A stretch of DNA of 64,000 nucleotides from Vibrio celticus (GTDB taxonomy: Bacteria > Pseudomonadota > Gammaproteobacteria > Enterobacterales > Vibrionaceae): assembly GCF_024347335.1 (NCBI RefSeq), contig NZ_AP025463.1, positions 310,001 to 374,000 of the forward strand, read 5' to 3'. Each line of letters begins with the position of its first letter. Within the stretch, counting starts at the first letter, position 1. This document shows, piece after piece, positions 1-6,726 of the stretch. The translations under genes and the position numbers were made by a program. Below the pieces are notes generated by a model, which did not search any database, had not been told where the DNA came from, and was given only the letters and a program-made list of their open reading frames with translations.

Positions 1-43
1 GGTTCTCACTAATACCGAACTAACGGTTTAGTTTAAGAATATT

Positions 44-70
44 GAAAGCCTCCCTTGTGGAGGTTTTTTT
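44..70 (+). terminator. Rho-independent terminator of an upstream gene
   Basis: CCTCC (49-53) pairs with GGAGG (59-63) around a 5-nt loop and is followed by seven T. It probably ends a plus-strand transcript whose gene lies left of the window. Bases 1-43 and 71-247 show no convincing gene. Confidence 0.7.
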
Positions 71-247
71 CGTTTAAGGAGTCTCGTTTTTGAGCTGACT
101 TTTAATCTAGCGAACTCAGTGTCTGCAAATCTAAGTGTCCGCAAATCTAAGCATTCGTAAAAAGTTTGGTTTTCGCTATCAGACATCAAACCATGGATGT
201 GGTATTGATAGCACAACATTATAAGACGACGTCAGTGGAGAGTTTGC

Positions 248-1213
248 ATGTCACAGCCTTTTTCAATTGCCATTCATGGTGGTGCAGGAACCATCTTGCG
301 AGAGCAAATGAGCGATGAATTAAAAGCGGGTATTACTGAGGCTTTGGAAAAATCGGTTTTGGCTGGTTATCAAATATTGCAATCGGGTGGTGATGCTCTG
401 GATGCGGTAGTGGCATCAGTTAAGGTGATGGAAGACAGCCCGCATTTTAATGCTGGTAAGGGCTCTGTTTTAACGCATGATGAATTTGTTGAGATGGACG
501 CTTCTGTGATGCACGGCCGCGAAATGGATGCGGGTGCTATTGCAGGCGTTCGCCATATCAAAAACCCAATTGAGCTTGCACGTGATGTGATGCTGAAAAG
601 CGACCATGTGTTGTTGATTGGTGAAGGTGCCGAGAAGTTTGCGTTTGAGCATGAGTACACCTTTACCGAGCAAGACTACTTCTTTACTGAACGCCGCTAT
701 GATCAACTTCAGTCGATGAAAGAGAAAGGCATCTTTGCTCTGTCTGAAGCGAAATATGATGAACAGCAAGCTGAGAAATACCCCGACGACAAAAAGTACG
801 GCACGGTCGGTGCAGTCGCATTAGACCAAGCGGGTAACTTAGCAGCAGCAACCAGTACCGGTGGCGTGACCAATAAGAAATACGGCCGTGTGGGTGACTC
901 TCCGATCATTGGGGCGGGAACCATCGCTGAAAATGGCAACGTTGCCGTCTCAACAACCGGAATGGGTGAGTTCTTCCTACGTAAAATGGTCGCCAGTGAT
1001 GTCGCAGCACGAATGCGTTATCTGAAAGAAGATGTACACACCGCTTGTGAAACGATCATTCAAGGTGAATTGAAAACTATGGGTGGAGAAGGCGGCTTGA
1101 TCGCTATCGATGGCCAAGGCGATATTCATTTTGGTATGAACAGCTCAGGAATGTATCGTGCAAGTGTTGATACTCAAGGTCGTGTTGAAGTGAAGATTTA
1201 TGCGGATGATTAA
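248..1213 (+). CDS. iaaA: Isoaspartyl peptidase / L-asparaginase (Ntn-hydrolase)
   Basis: 321 residues, the usual length of the plant-type asparaginase (IaaA) family. The protein opens with the family signature IAIHGGAG near residues 7-14. The autocleavage site KKYGTVGAVALD places the catalytic Thr at residue 186; cleavage there yields alpha and beta subunits, with Thr186 as the N-terminal nucleophile of the beta chain. TSTGGVTNK and GAGTIAE further on are typical of substrate-pocket loops. The enzyme hydrolyses isoaspartyl dipeptides and, less well, asparagine in the cytoplasm. The ATG follows a GTGGAG ribosome site. It is monocistronic, ended by a strong shared hairpin at 1265-1298. Family assignment is firm; preferred substrate is inferred. 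Confidence 0.92.
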   Translation: MSQPFSIAIHGGAGTILREQMSDELKAGITEALEKSVLAGYQILQSGGDALDAVVASVKVMEDSPHFNAGKGSVLTHDEFVEMDASVMHGREMDAGAIAGVRHIKNPIELARDVMLKSDHVLLIGEGAEKFAFEHEYTFTEQDYFFTERRYDQLQSMKEKGIFALSEAKYDEQQAEKYPDDKKYGTVGAVALDQAGNLAAATSTGGVTNKKYGRVGDSPIIGAGTIAENGNVAVSTTGMGEFFLRKMVASDVAARMRYLKEDVHTACETIIQGELKTMGGEGGLIAIDGQGDIHFGMNSSGMYRASVDTQGRVEVKIYADD

Positions 1214-1264
1214 GTTTCTATCGGCTTAATTGGCTTTAGTTGAATTAGCGCAGATTAAACAAAC

Positions 1265-1298
1265 AAAAGGGCGACAGATAAGCATCTGTCGCCCTTTT
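1265..1298. terminator. Bidirectional terminator between iaaA and slyX
   Basis: A perfect 15-bp stem (1265-1279 with 1284-1298) and a 4-nt loop. It starts with AAAA and ends with TTTT, so it can stop iaaA from the left and slyX from the right. Confidence 0.9.
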
Positions 1299-1357
1299 AG
1301 TTTGCAGATTTCTAGCGATACATGTCGCAAGAATCAATTCGTTATTTTGAACCGCAC

Positions 1358-1585
1358 TTAATAGTGTGGAGGTGGCGTCTCTTCTGATGCGTCAGCTAGG
1401 TTTGAGCCATCCATATTTTTCACTTTGCCAACCACGAACTTCATCTGGTCTTGCATTCTCGTGATCAACATTTGCTGTTGGCTAAGCGCTTCATTGAGTT
1501 CTTCAATGGTCTGTTCTTGGAAAGCTAGCTGACACTCTAGGTCATTTACGCGGCTTTCTAGTTGTTCAACTCGCTTTTCTGTCAT
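1358..1585 (-). CDS. slyX: SlyX family protein
   Basis: 75 residues, the size of SlyX. It is almost wholly a coiled coil (heptads in EKRVEQLESRVNDLECQ and onward) with a proline-rich end (TPPPHY), as in E. coli SlyX, whose biochemical role is not established. An upstream in-frame start seven codons earlier would overlap the WD40 gene; the ATG at 1585 matches the family N-terminus MTEKRVEQLE. It starts 5 nt after the WD40 lipoprotein gene stops, so the two are probably cotranscribed. Its position next to fkpA matches E. coli. Confidence 0.88.
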   Translation of the reverse strand: MTEKRVEQLESRVNDLECQLAFQEQTIEELNEALSQQQMLITRMQDQMKFVVGKVKNMDGSNLADASEETPPPHY

Positions 1586-1590
1586 CGTTC

Positions 1591-2568
1591 TTAATCCACA
1601 TTCCAAGCTTGGGCAATGCCCGCAGAGGTGCCCGATATCACACGGTTCTTATCATCAAAGGCTGCATCATACACTACCGCACGAGGAGGGCGAGCATCTT
1701 TTAGTGGCTCAGCATCGTGGCGAGAAATTCGTTTGCCATCCTGAGTATTCCACACACTCACTTGGCTGGATGGCGTGCCCGTCACCAACATGCTGCCGTC
1801 ATCAGAAAAACGAGCACTCGAGAAAATCAACTGTCGAGACCAGCTTTGTAGTTGTGCTTGAGGTTCACCCGTTTCAAGATCCCAAATCATCGCTTGATTG
1901 CCGCCGTCAGAAGTAAAAGCCAGCTCGCCATCGCGTTGTAGCGCGACTCGTACTACTCTTTGTTCATGCTCAAAGGTGCGCAATACCAAGCCTGACTCGG
2001 TATCCCAAAGGTAGGCTTTGTAGTCGTTACCACCGGATAAGGCGTAGCGTCCATTGGACGAAAGGGACACAGAATTCACTTTTTCTCGGTGAGCGAGGAA
2101 CTCCAGACGGCGTCCGGTGACTAAGTCCACATAGATGGCTTTGCCATTAGAAAGGCCAAGCAGTACTTTTTCACCATTGCTAGAGATATCGACATCGCGA
2201 ATCAAGCCATCGGAGATAGACCATAGCCCTTGTGCTTGAGTCCAAGATAAGTCCCAAACGGCGAAGTTCATCTGGCTCGCGGTGATGGCAAAACGGCCAT
2301 TGTCCGAGATACGGATACGCGATACTTGGTTTTCTAACTGGTCTTGTGGACCAAGTTGAGCCAACTCTTGATCTTCGGCGAGGTCCCAAAGGAGCAGTTG
2401 TTTTTGCTGAGAGTAGAGCAGGGCGAAGCGTCCATCTCTGCTGAGTGCAAAGCTGGTGGCACCATTGGGCTCAATTTCCCAACGTTGTTCATCATCTTGA
2501 AAGAAAAAGCAACCATTTAACAAGGTGATGACAATAGTACATAGCAATGAGTGGAAAAATATTCGCAT
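1591..2568 (-). CDS. WD40-repeat lipoprotein
   Basis: About 325 residues. The N-terminus is a lipoprotein signal ending in LLNGC, so Cys20 is likely lipidated. The rest is a run of WD40-type blades, seen as repeated endings such as LLLWDLAED, AVWDLSW, YLWDTESG, MIWDLETGE, SVWNTQDG and AQAWNVD about 40 residues apart: six or seven blades, enough for one propeller. No catalytic motif is visible; such propellers bind partners. It probably sits in the envelope. It is cotranscribed with slyX and divergent from fkpA. ATG 2568 is preferred to the GTG one codon upstream. Function unknown. Confidence 0.8.
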   Translation of the reverse strand: MRIFFHSLLCTIVITLLNGCFFFQDDEQRWEIEPNGATSFALSRDGRFALLYSQQKQLLLWDLAEDQELAQLGPQDQLENQVSRIRISDNGRFAITASQMNFAVWDLSWTQAQGLWSISDGLIRDVDISSNGEKVLLGLSNGKAIYVDLVTGRRLEFLAHREKVNSVSLSSNGRYALSGGNDYKAYLWDTESGLVLRTFEHEQRVVRVALQRDGELAFTSDGGNQAMIWDLETGEPQAQLQSWSRQLIFSSARFSDDGSMLVTGTPSSQVSVWNTQDGKRISRHDAEPLKDARPPRAVVYDAAFDDKNRVISGTSAGIAQAWNVD

Positions 2569-2585
2569 CACATCTAATAATCCGG

Positions 2586-2615
2586 TTTGTGTCGAAAGAC
2601 ATATGACTAGTATAT
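2586..2615 (+). promoter_or_regulatory. Candidate fkpA promoter
   Basis: TTGTGT (2586-2591) and TATATT (2610-2615) are separated by 18 nt. A perfect 7+7 palindrome, ATCTAATCATTAGAT at 2641-2655, lies between this and the gene and could be a regulator site. Both are pattern reads only. Confidence 0.35.
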
Positions 2616-2699
2616 TGTTATAACTAACGTATTCACACCAATCTAATCATTAGATTTGTGCACAATAACCAATGGCTTGGCCATTAATTGGAGAATTCA

Positions 2700-3476
2700 A
2701 TGAAATCAGTTTTAAAAGTATCACTGCTTGCCGCAACGGTTATGCTAGCAGTTGGTTGTCAGAAAGAAGAACCAAAGGCAGAAGCTCCACAGGTAGAAGA
2801 AGTTAAAGTTGAAGCAGTAAACTTTAAAACAGAAGATGACAAAGCGGCTTACGCAATCGGTGTATCTTTCGCTAACTACCTAAGCACAAGCATTGATAAG
2901 CCAAGCGAGCTAGGTATCAACCTAGACAAAGATATGGTTCTTCAAGGTATCGAAGACGTATTCGCAGAGAAAACAGCACTTAACGAAGAAGAAACTCGCG
3001 CAGCTCTTGAAGCTCTAGACAAGCGTGTTGCTGAAACGATGCAAGCACAAGCGGCAGAAAAATCTGCAGAAGTGAAGAAAGCCGGTGATGACTTCCGCGC
3101 TGAGTTCGCTAAAACTGAAGGCGTTAAGCAAACTGAATCTGGTCTACTTTACCAAGTAATGACTGCTGGTGAAGGCGCTTCTCCAAAAGACACTGATACC
3201 GTTCAAGTACACTACAAAGGTACGCTAACAGACGGTACTCAGTTCGACAGCTCTTACGATCGTGGCGAACCAGCAACATTCCCACTAAACCGCGTAATCC
3301 CAGGCTGGACTGAAGGCGTACAACTGATGCAAGTTGGTTCTAAGTACAAGTTCGTTATCCCGCCAGAGCTAGCATACGGTGAGCAAGACACACCGACTAT
3401 CCCTGCTAACTCAACGTTAGTATTCGAAGTTGAACTACTAAACATCGATAACGCTGAAGCAGCTCCTGCACAGTAA
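2700..3476 (+). CDS. fkpA: FKBP-type peptidyl-prolyl isomerase, lipoprotein form of FkpA
   Basis: 258 residues from ATG 2700, chosen over a TTG four codons upstream because GGAG (2690-2693) lies at normal spacing. Residues 1-20 form a lipoprotein signal ending LAVGC, so Cys20 is lipidated; E. coli FkpA by contrast has an ordinary cleaved signal. An acidic linker follows, then the FkpA dimerisation domain (about 45-150) and a C-terminal FKBP domain with VHYKGTLTDGTQFDSS and IPPELAYGE. It catalyses proline isomerisation and acts as a chaperone for envelope proteins. Monocistronic, with a strong terminator. Confidence 0.92.
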   Translation: MKSVLKVSLLAATVMLAVGCQKEEPKAEAPQVEEVKVEAVNFKTEDDKAAYAIGVSFANYLSTSIDKPSELGINLDKDMVLQGIEDVFAEKTALNEEETRAALEALDKRVAETMQAQAAEKSAEVKKAGDDFRAEFAKTEGVKQTESGLLYQVMTAGEGASPKDTDTVQVHYKGTLTDGTQFDSSYDRGEPATFPLNRVIPGWTEGVQLMQVGSKYKFVIPPELAYGEQDTPTIPANSTLVFEVELLNIDNAEAAPAQ

Positions 3477-3516
3477 TATCGGTTAAAAGCTTCGTACTAA
3501 AATACGTTGATTGAAT

Positions 3517-3547
3517 AAAAAGCCTAACTTTGAGTTAGGCTTTTTTT
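3517..3547 (+). terminator. fkpA terminator
   Basis: AAAAAGCCTAACT pairs with AGTTAGGCTTTTT around a 3-nt loop, followed by more T. A textbook intrinsic terminator. Confidence 0.92.
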
Positions 3548-3681
3548 ATGATTTGAAGATGAGTATTTGATTTTTAAACTTGTTCTAAATCACTAGTTGC
3601 AATGTTAGCTAGGTGTGCAATTAAAATTTTCTGATAAACTTACATAAATTTGTTGATTTTTCACACGAAGGTAAGGAATAA

Positions 3682-4407
3682 GTGACTACTACAGAAACAG
3701 TCAATGCAGATGTGTTACTTGAAATGGAATCAGTCCACGTTATGCCATTCAGTGAACACGATAAAATCATTCTAAGATCTTATGAGGCCGTTGTTGACGG
3801 TATTGCGAGCCTTATTGGTCCGTTTTGTGAAATCGTTTTGCACTCTTTAGAAGACCTCAATACTTCTGCGATTAAAATTGCCAACGGCGAAAATACAGGT
3901 CGTCAGGTTGGCTCGCCGATCACCGATCTTGCACTGAAGATGCTAAAAGATATTGAAGGTTCTAAGCGTAACTTCTCACGTTCATACTTCACTCGCGCTA
4001 AAGGCGGAGTGTTGATGAAGTCGATCACGGTTGCTATCCGCAACGGTGAAGACCGAGTGATTGGCCTACTGTGTATTAACGTTAATCTAGACGCGCCATT
4101 CTCACAAGTGCTGCAATCGTTCATGCCTACACAAGACGCAGACGAAGCCGCATCATCGGTTAACTTCGCTAGTGACGTTGAAGAACTTGTCGACCAGACG
4201 GTTGAACGCACCATTGAAGAAATTAACGCTGACAAATCGGTATCGAACAATACGAAGAACCGTCAGATCGTGATGGAGCTGTACGACAAAGGTATTTTCG
4301 ATATTAAAGACGCGATTAACCGCGTTGCTGAGCGACTGAACATCTCTAAGCACACCGTGTACCTATACATCCGCCAACGTAAAACAGAGGATGAAGAGGG
4401 TTGCTAA
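3682..4407 (+). CDS. yheO: YheO-like transcriptional regulator (PAS-like plus HTH)
   Basis: 241 residues starting at GTG 3682 behind AAGGAAT. The N-terminal half (about 20-150) is the YheO PAS-like sensor domain, with FCEIVLHSLEDL and IGLLCINVNLD. The C-terminal segment IVMELYDKGIFDIKDAINRVAERLNISKHTVYLYIRQ splits into a linker and a helix-turn-helix around residues 205-232. E. coli has yheO in the same place before tusDCB. The ligand and targets are not known. Its stop overlaps the tusD start by 7 nt, so expression is coupled to the tRNA-thiolation genes. Confidence 0.88.
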   Translation: MTTTETVNADVLLEMESVHVMPFSEHDKIILRSYEAVVDGIASLIGPFCEIVLHSLEDLNTSAIKIANGENTGRQVGSPITDLALKMLKDIEGSKRNFSRSYFTRAKGGVLMKSITVAIRNGEDRVIGLLCINVNLDAPFSQVLQSFMPTQDADEAASSVNFASDVEELVDQTVERTIEEINADKSVSNNTKNRQIVMELYDKGIFDIKDAINRVAERLNISKHTVYLYIRQRKTEDEEGC

Positions 4408-4790
4408 GCTATACACTCCTAGTGAATGGGCCAGTCTATGGCTCACAGTCAGCAAGAAGTGCCTACCAGTTTGCCGTGGCTCTTATTAATCAGGGCCACA
4501 AACTTCACAGTGTATTCTTCTATCAAGATGGTGTCAGTAACGGCTCAGACCTTACCGTACCGGCTAACGATGAATTTGATTTAGCTTCTGCTTGGCAAAA
4601 GCTGGCTGATGAACACGATGTTAGCCTTGAAACCTGTGTGGCAGCAGCGCTAAGACGCGGAGTGATTAGCTCTGAAGAAGCAGAGCAACATCAACTAAGT
4701 GCCTCTAACCTAGCCAAGGGATTTACTCAGGCCGGATTAGGGAGCTTATCCGAAGCGCTACTAACGCAAGATAGGGTTGTGCAGTTTTGA
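4401..4790 (+). CDS. tusD: Sulfurtransferase TusD
   Basis: 129 residues of the DsrE/TusD fold, with VNGPVYGSQSARSAYQFA at the N-terminus. Cys79 in SLETCVAAALRRG corresponds to the active Cys78 of E. coli TusD. In the TusBCD complex it accepts sulfur from TusA and passes it to TusE and MnmA for 2-thiouridine at the wobble base of tRNA-Lys, -Glu and -Gln. The start is TTG, 7 nt inside the yheO end, with GAGG upstream; a non-ATG start suggests coupling to yheO translation. Confidence 0.92.
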   Translation: MLSYTLLVNGPVYGSQSARSAYQFAVALINQGHKLHSVFFYQDGVSNGSDLTVPANDEFDLASAWQKLADEHDVSLETCVAAALRRGVISSEEAEQHQLSASNLAKGFTQAGLGSLSEALLTQDRVVQF

Positions 4791-5143
4791 GAAAGTTAGC
4801 CTTTATATTTAACAGTTTCCCTCATACGACCGCTGCGGGTAGAGAAGGGTTAGACGCCCTGCTTGCTGCGTCCGCATACAGTGAAGACATCGCCGTGTTC
4901 TTTGTTGGCGATGGCGTGACACAGCTTCTCAAAGCGCAGCAGCCCGACGAAACACTATCGCGTGACTACATCTCTGCATTCAAACTTATGGACCTGTACG
5001 ACATCGAACAGGTGTATGTGTGTCAGCGTAGTCTGAGTCAGTTTGGTCTTTCAGCAGACAACCTGCTGATCGATGTGACCAGCGTTGAAGCCGACGAGTT
5101 AACGCAGAAGTTAGCTCAGTGCCAACAGATACTGACTTTCTAG
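4787..5143 (+). CDS. tusC: Sulfurtransferase complex subunit TusC
   Basis: 118 residues, the expected size, opening RKLAFIFNSFPHTTAAGREGLDALLA, a characteristic DsrF/TusC N-terminus with the basic and Gly-rich helix start. It is the structural partner of TusD and TusB in the sulfur relay hexamer. The start is TTG overlapping the tusD stop (TTGA), so it depends on termination-reinitiation. Gene order D-C-B matches E. coli. Confidence 0.92.
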   Translation: MRKLAFIFNSFPHTTAAGREGLDALLAASAYSEDIAVFFVGDGVTQLLKAQQPDETLSRDYISAFKLMDLYDIEQVYVCQRSLSQFGLSADNLLIDVTSVEADELTQKLAQCQQILTF

Positions 5144-5151
5144 GGGACGCT

Positions 5152-5427
5152 ATGCTTCATATCGTAAAATCAGTCGACAAACTGAAACTCGCATTGACCT
5201 ATTCTCAGCCACAAGATCAGTATCTTTTAGTGGAAGATGCGGTGTATGTTTGCCTTCCAAATCATGAGTTATTCACTCAAATCTGCGCAGTAGGGCAGGT
5301 GTCGGTGTTAAAACCAGATCTCGATAGCCGAGGTTTACAACTACTTGTCTCAAGTACCATTGATCAAGTTGACTTCGATGGCTTCGTTAAACTGACGGTT
5401 TTGAACGACAAATCAGTGACTTGGTAA
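5152..5427 (+). CDS. tusB: Sulfurtransferase complex subunit TusB
   Basis: 91 residues from ATG 5152; a longer reading frame starting upstream would overlap tusC and lacks the family N-terminus MLHIVKSVDKL. It belongs to the DsrH/TusB family, the third subunit of the TusBCD hexamer. GGGG lies eight bases upstream of the ATG. It ends the yheO-tusDCB unit just before the str promoter. Confidence 0.9.
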   Translation: MLHIVKSVDKLKLALTYSQPQDQYLLVEDAVYVCLPNHELFTQICAVGQVSVLKPDLDSRGLQLLVSSTIDQVDFDGFVKLTVLNDKSVTW

Positions 5428-5499
5428 GCGTGTTCTATCAGTTTGGTTAAAATTAGACCATCCTGAGCTCTAGACGGCTAAAAAAGATCTGTATATTTC

Positions 5500-5528
5500 T
5501 TGACACACCTCCCACTGCTGAATAGAAT
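5500..5528 (+). promoter_or_regulatory. str operon promoter
   Basis: TTGACA (5500-5505), 17-nt spacer, TAGAAT (5523-5528), then the GC-rich segment GCGTCCC where transcription should begin. The -35 is consensus. A GC-rich discriminator is the known mark of ppGpp/DksA-sensitive stable-RNA and ribosomal promoters. Confidence 0.85.
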
Positions 5529-5534
5529 TTTGCG

Positions 5535-5561
5535 TCCCTAATTACGACTTGTGATTAGGGA
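5535..5561 (+). promoter_or_regulatory. Hairpin at the 5' end of the str mRNA
   Basis: TCCCTAAT (5535-5542) pairs with ATTAGGGA (5554-5561) around an 11-nt loop, then a short T run. It would form at the very 5' end of the transcript and may stabilise it or attenuate transcription. Confidence 0.55.
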
Positions 5562-5609
5562 TAGATTTTTCACAAAGCTTACTTTCAAGTAAATTTCAGG
5601 AGCTAGTTA

Positions 5610-5984
5610 ATGGCAACTATTAACCAGTTGGTTCGCAAGCCTCGTGTAAAGCAAGTTGTTAAAAGCAACGTGCCTGCACTAGAAGCGTGCCCACAAAAAC
5701 GTGGTGTATGTACTCGTGTTTACACTACTACACCTAAAAAACCTAACTCGGCACTACGTAAAGTATGTCGTGTACGTCTAACTAACGGTTTCGAAGTAAC
5801 TTCGTACATCGGCGGTGAAGGCCACAACCTACAAGAGCACAGTGTTGTACTAATCCGTGGCGGTCGTGTAAAAGACCTTCCGGGTGTTCGTTACCACACT
5901 GTTCGCGGCGCACTTGACTGTGCTGGCGTTAACGACCGTAAACAAGGTCGTTCTAAGTACGGTGTGAAACGTCCTAAGTCTTAA
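5610..5984 (+). CDS. rpsL: 30S ribosomal protein S12
   Basis: 124 residues, identical in length to E. coli S12, behind an AGGAG site. TTTPKKPNSALRK carries Lys43, and the KDLPGVRYHTVRG loop carries Lys88 and the Asp that is usually methylthiolated. Both lysines are the streptomycin-sensitive type. S12 sits at the decoding centre and monitors codon-anticodon pairing. First gene of the str operon. Confidence 0.98.
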   Translation: MATINQLVRKPRVKQVVKSNVPALEACPQKRGVCTRVYTTTPKKPNSALRKVCRVRLTNGFEVTSYIGGEGHNLQEHSVVLIRGGRVKDLPGVRYHTVRGALDCAGVNDRKQGRSKYGVKRPKS

Positions 5985-5986
5985 TT

Positions 5987-6009
5987 GATTTTCTTTTTAA
6001 AAAGAAATC
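5987..6009 (+). promoter_or_regulatory. Hairpin in the rpsL-rpsG spacer
   Basis: A near-palindrome of 23 nt just after the rpsL stop (GATTT...AAATC arms with a TCTTTTTAAAAAGA core). In E. coli the S12-S7 spacer is where S7 binds to repress its own synthesis; this could be part of that target, but the match is by position only. Confidence 0.4.
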
Positions 6010-6090
6010 GTTAAGTAAGGCCAAACACTATTTTATTTATTATTCTGAAAAGTTTTGGAAAAAACCTGAAGAAGACAACGGAGAATATCC

Positions 6091-6561
6091 ATGCCACGTC
6101 GTCGCGTAATAGGTCAGCGTAAGATCCTTCCAGATCCTAAGTTCAAATCTGAATTGCTGGCAAAATTCGTTAACATCCTTATGGTTGACGGAAAGAAATC
6201 TACTGCAGAAAAAATCGTTTACACTGCACTAGATTCAATGGCTGAGAAGTCTGGTAAAGACCACTTAGCTGTATTTGAAGAAGCTCTTGAAAATGTTCGC
6301 CCAGCGGTAGAAGTTAAATCTCGCCGTGTAGGTGGTTCAACTTACCAAGTACCTGTAGAAGTTCGTCCGGTTCGCCGTAACGCTCTTGCTATGCGTTGGG
6401 TAGTTGAAGCTGCGCGTAAGCGTGGTGAAAAATCTATGGCTCAACGCCTAGCTGCTGAAATGCTAGACGCGTCTGAGAACAAAGGTACTGCGGTTAAGAA
6501 ACGTGAAGACGTTCACCGCATGGCTGACGCAAACAAAGCGTTCGCACATTACCGTTGGTAA
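6091..6561 (+). CDS. rpsG: 30S ribosomal protein S7
   Basis: 156 residues starting MPRRRVIGQRKILPDPK, the family N-terminus, behind GGAG. S7 is the primary assembler of the 30S head and contacts the E site. The basic arm and the beta hairpin RRVGGSTYQVPVEVR are present. In E. coli it is the autogenous repressor of the str operon. Confidence 0.98.
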   Translation: MPRRRVIGQRKILPDPKFKSELLAKFVNILMVDGKKSTAEKIVYTALDSMAEKSGKDHLAVFEEALENVRPAVEVKSRRVGGSTYQVPVEVRPVRRNALAMRWVVEAARKRGEKSMAQRLAAEMLDASENKGTAVKKREDVHRMADANKAFAHYRW

Positions 6562-6571
6562 TACCTTTTTA

Positions 6572-6595
6572 GTGCTGCAAGGTTCCTTGCAGCAC
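6572..6595 (+). terminator. Intercistronic hairpin after rpsG (attenuator-like)
   Basis: A perfect stem, GTGCTGCAAGG with CCTTGCAGCAC, with TTCTTT after it. The U tract is poor, so it is more likely a partial terminator or mRNA-processing barrier than a full stop, since fusA follows with no obvious new promoter. Confidence 0.55.
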
Positions 6596-6600
6596 TTCTT

Positions 6601-6700
6601 TAGTTCCTATGCTTATGCTAGGAACTATTGCTATTTCTAGGGCAAGCAATTTTAGCGAAGCATCGCTTTTAACGCATAATCTAGACATAGCAATAGTCCC
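6601..6700 (+). promoter_or_regulatory. Two mutually exclusive stems before fusA
   Basis: TAGTTCCTA (6601-6609) can pair with TAGGAACTA (6619-6627). The overlapping segment ACTATTGCTA (6624-6633) can instead pair with TAGCAATAGT (6688-6697), extendable to 14 bp with one mismatch. The second stem ends about 13 nt before the fusA ribosome site. Confidence 0.45.
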
Positions 6701-6726
6701 TAAGTCTCTAATAAGAGGATTCAACC

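Noticed and set aside
28..219. 63-codon minus-strand ORF at the left edge
   Set aside because: No ribosome site, overlaps a terminator, no family resemblance.
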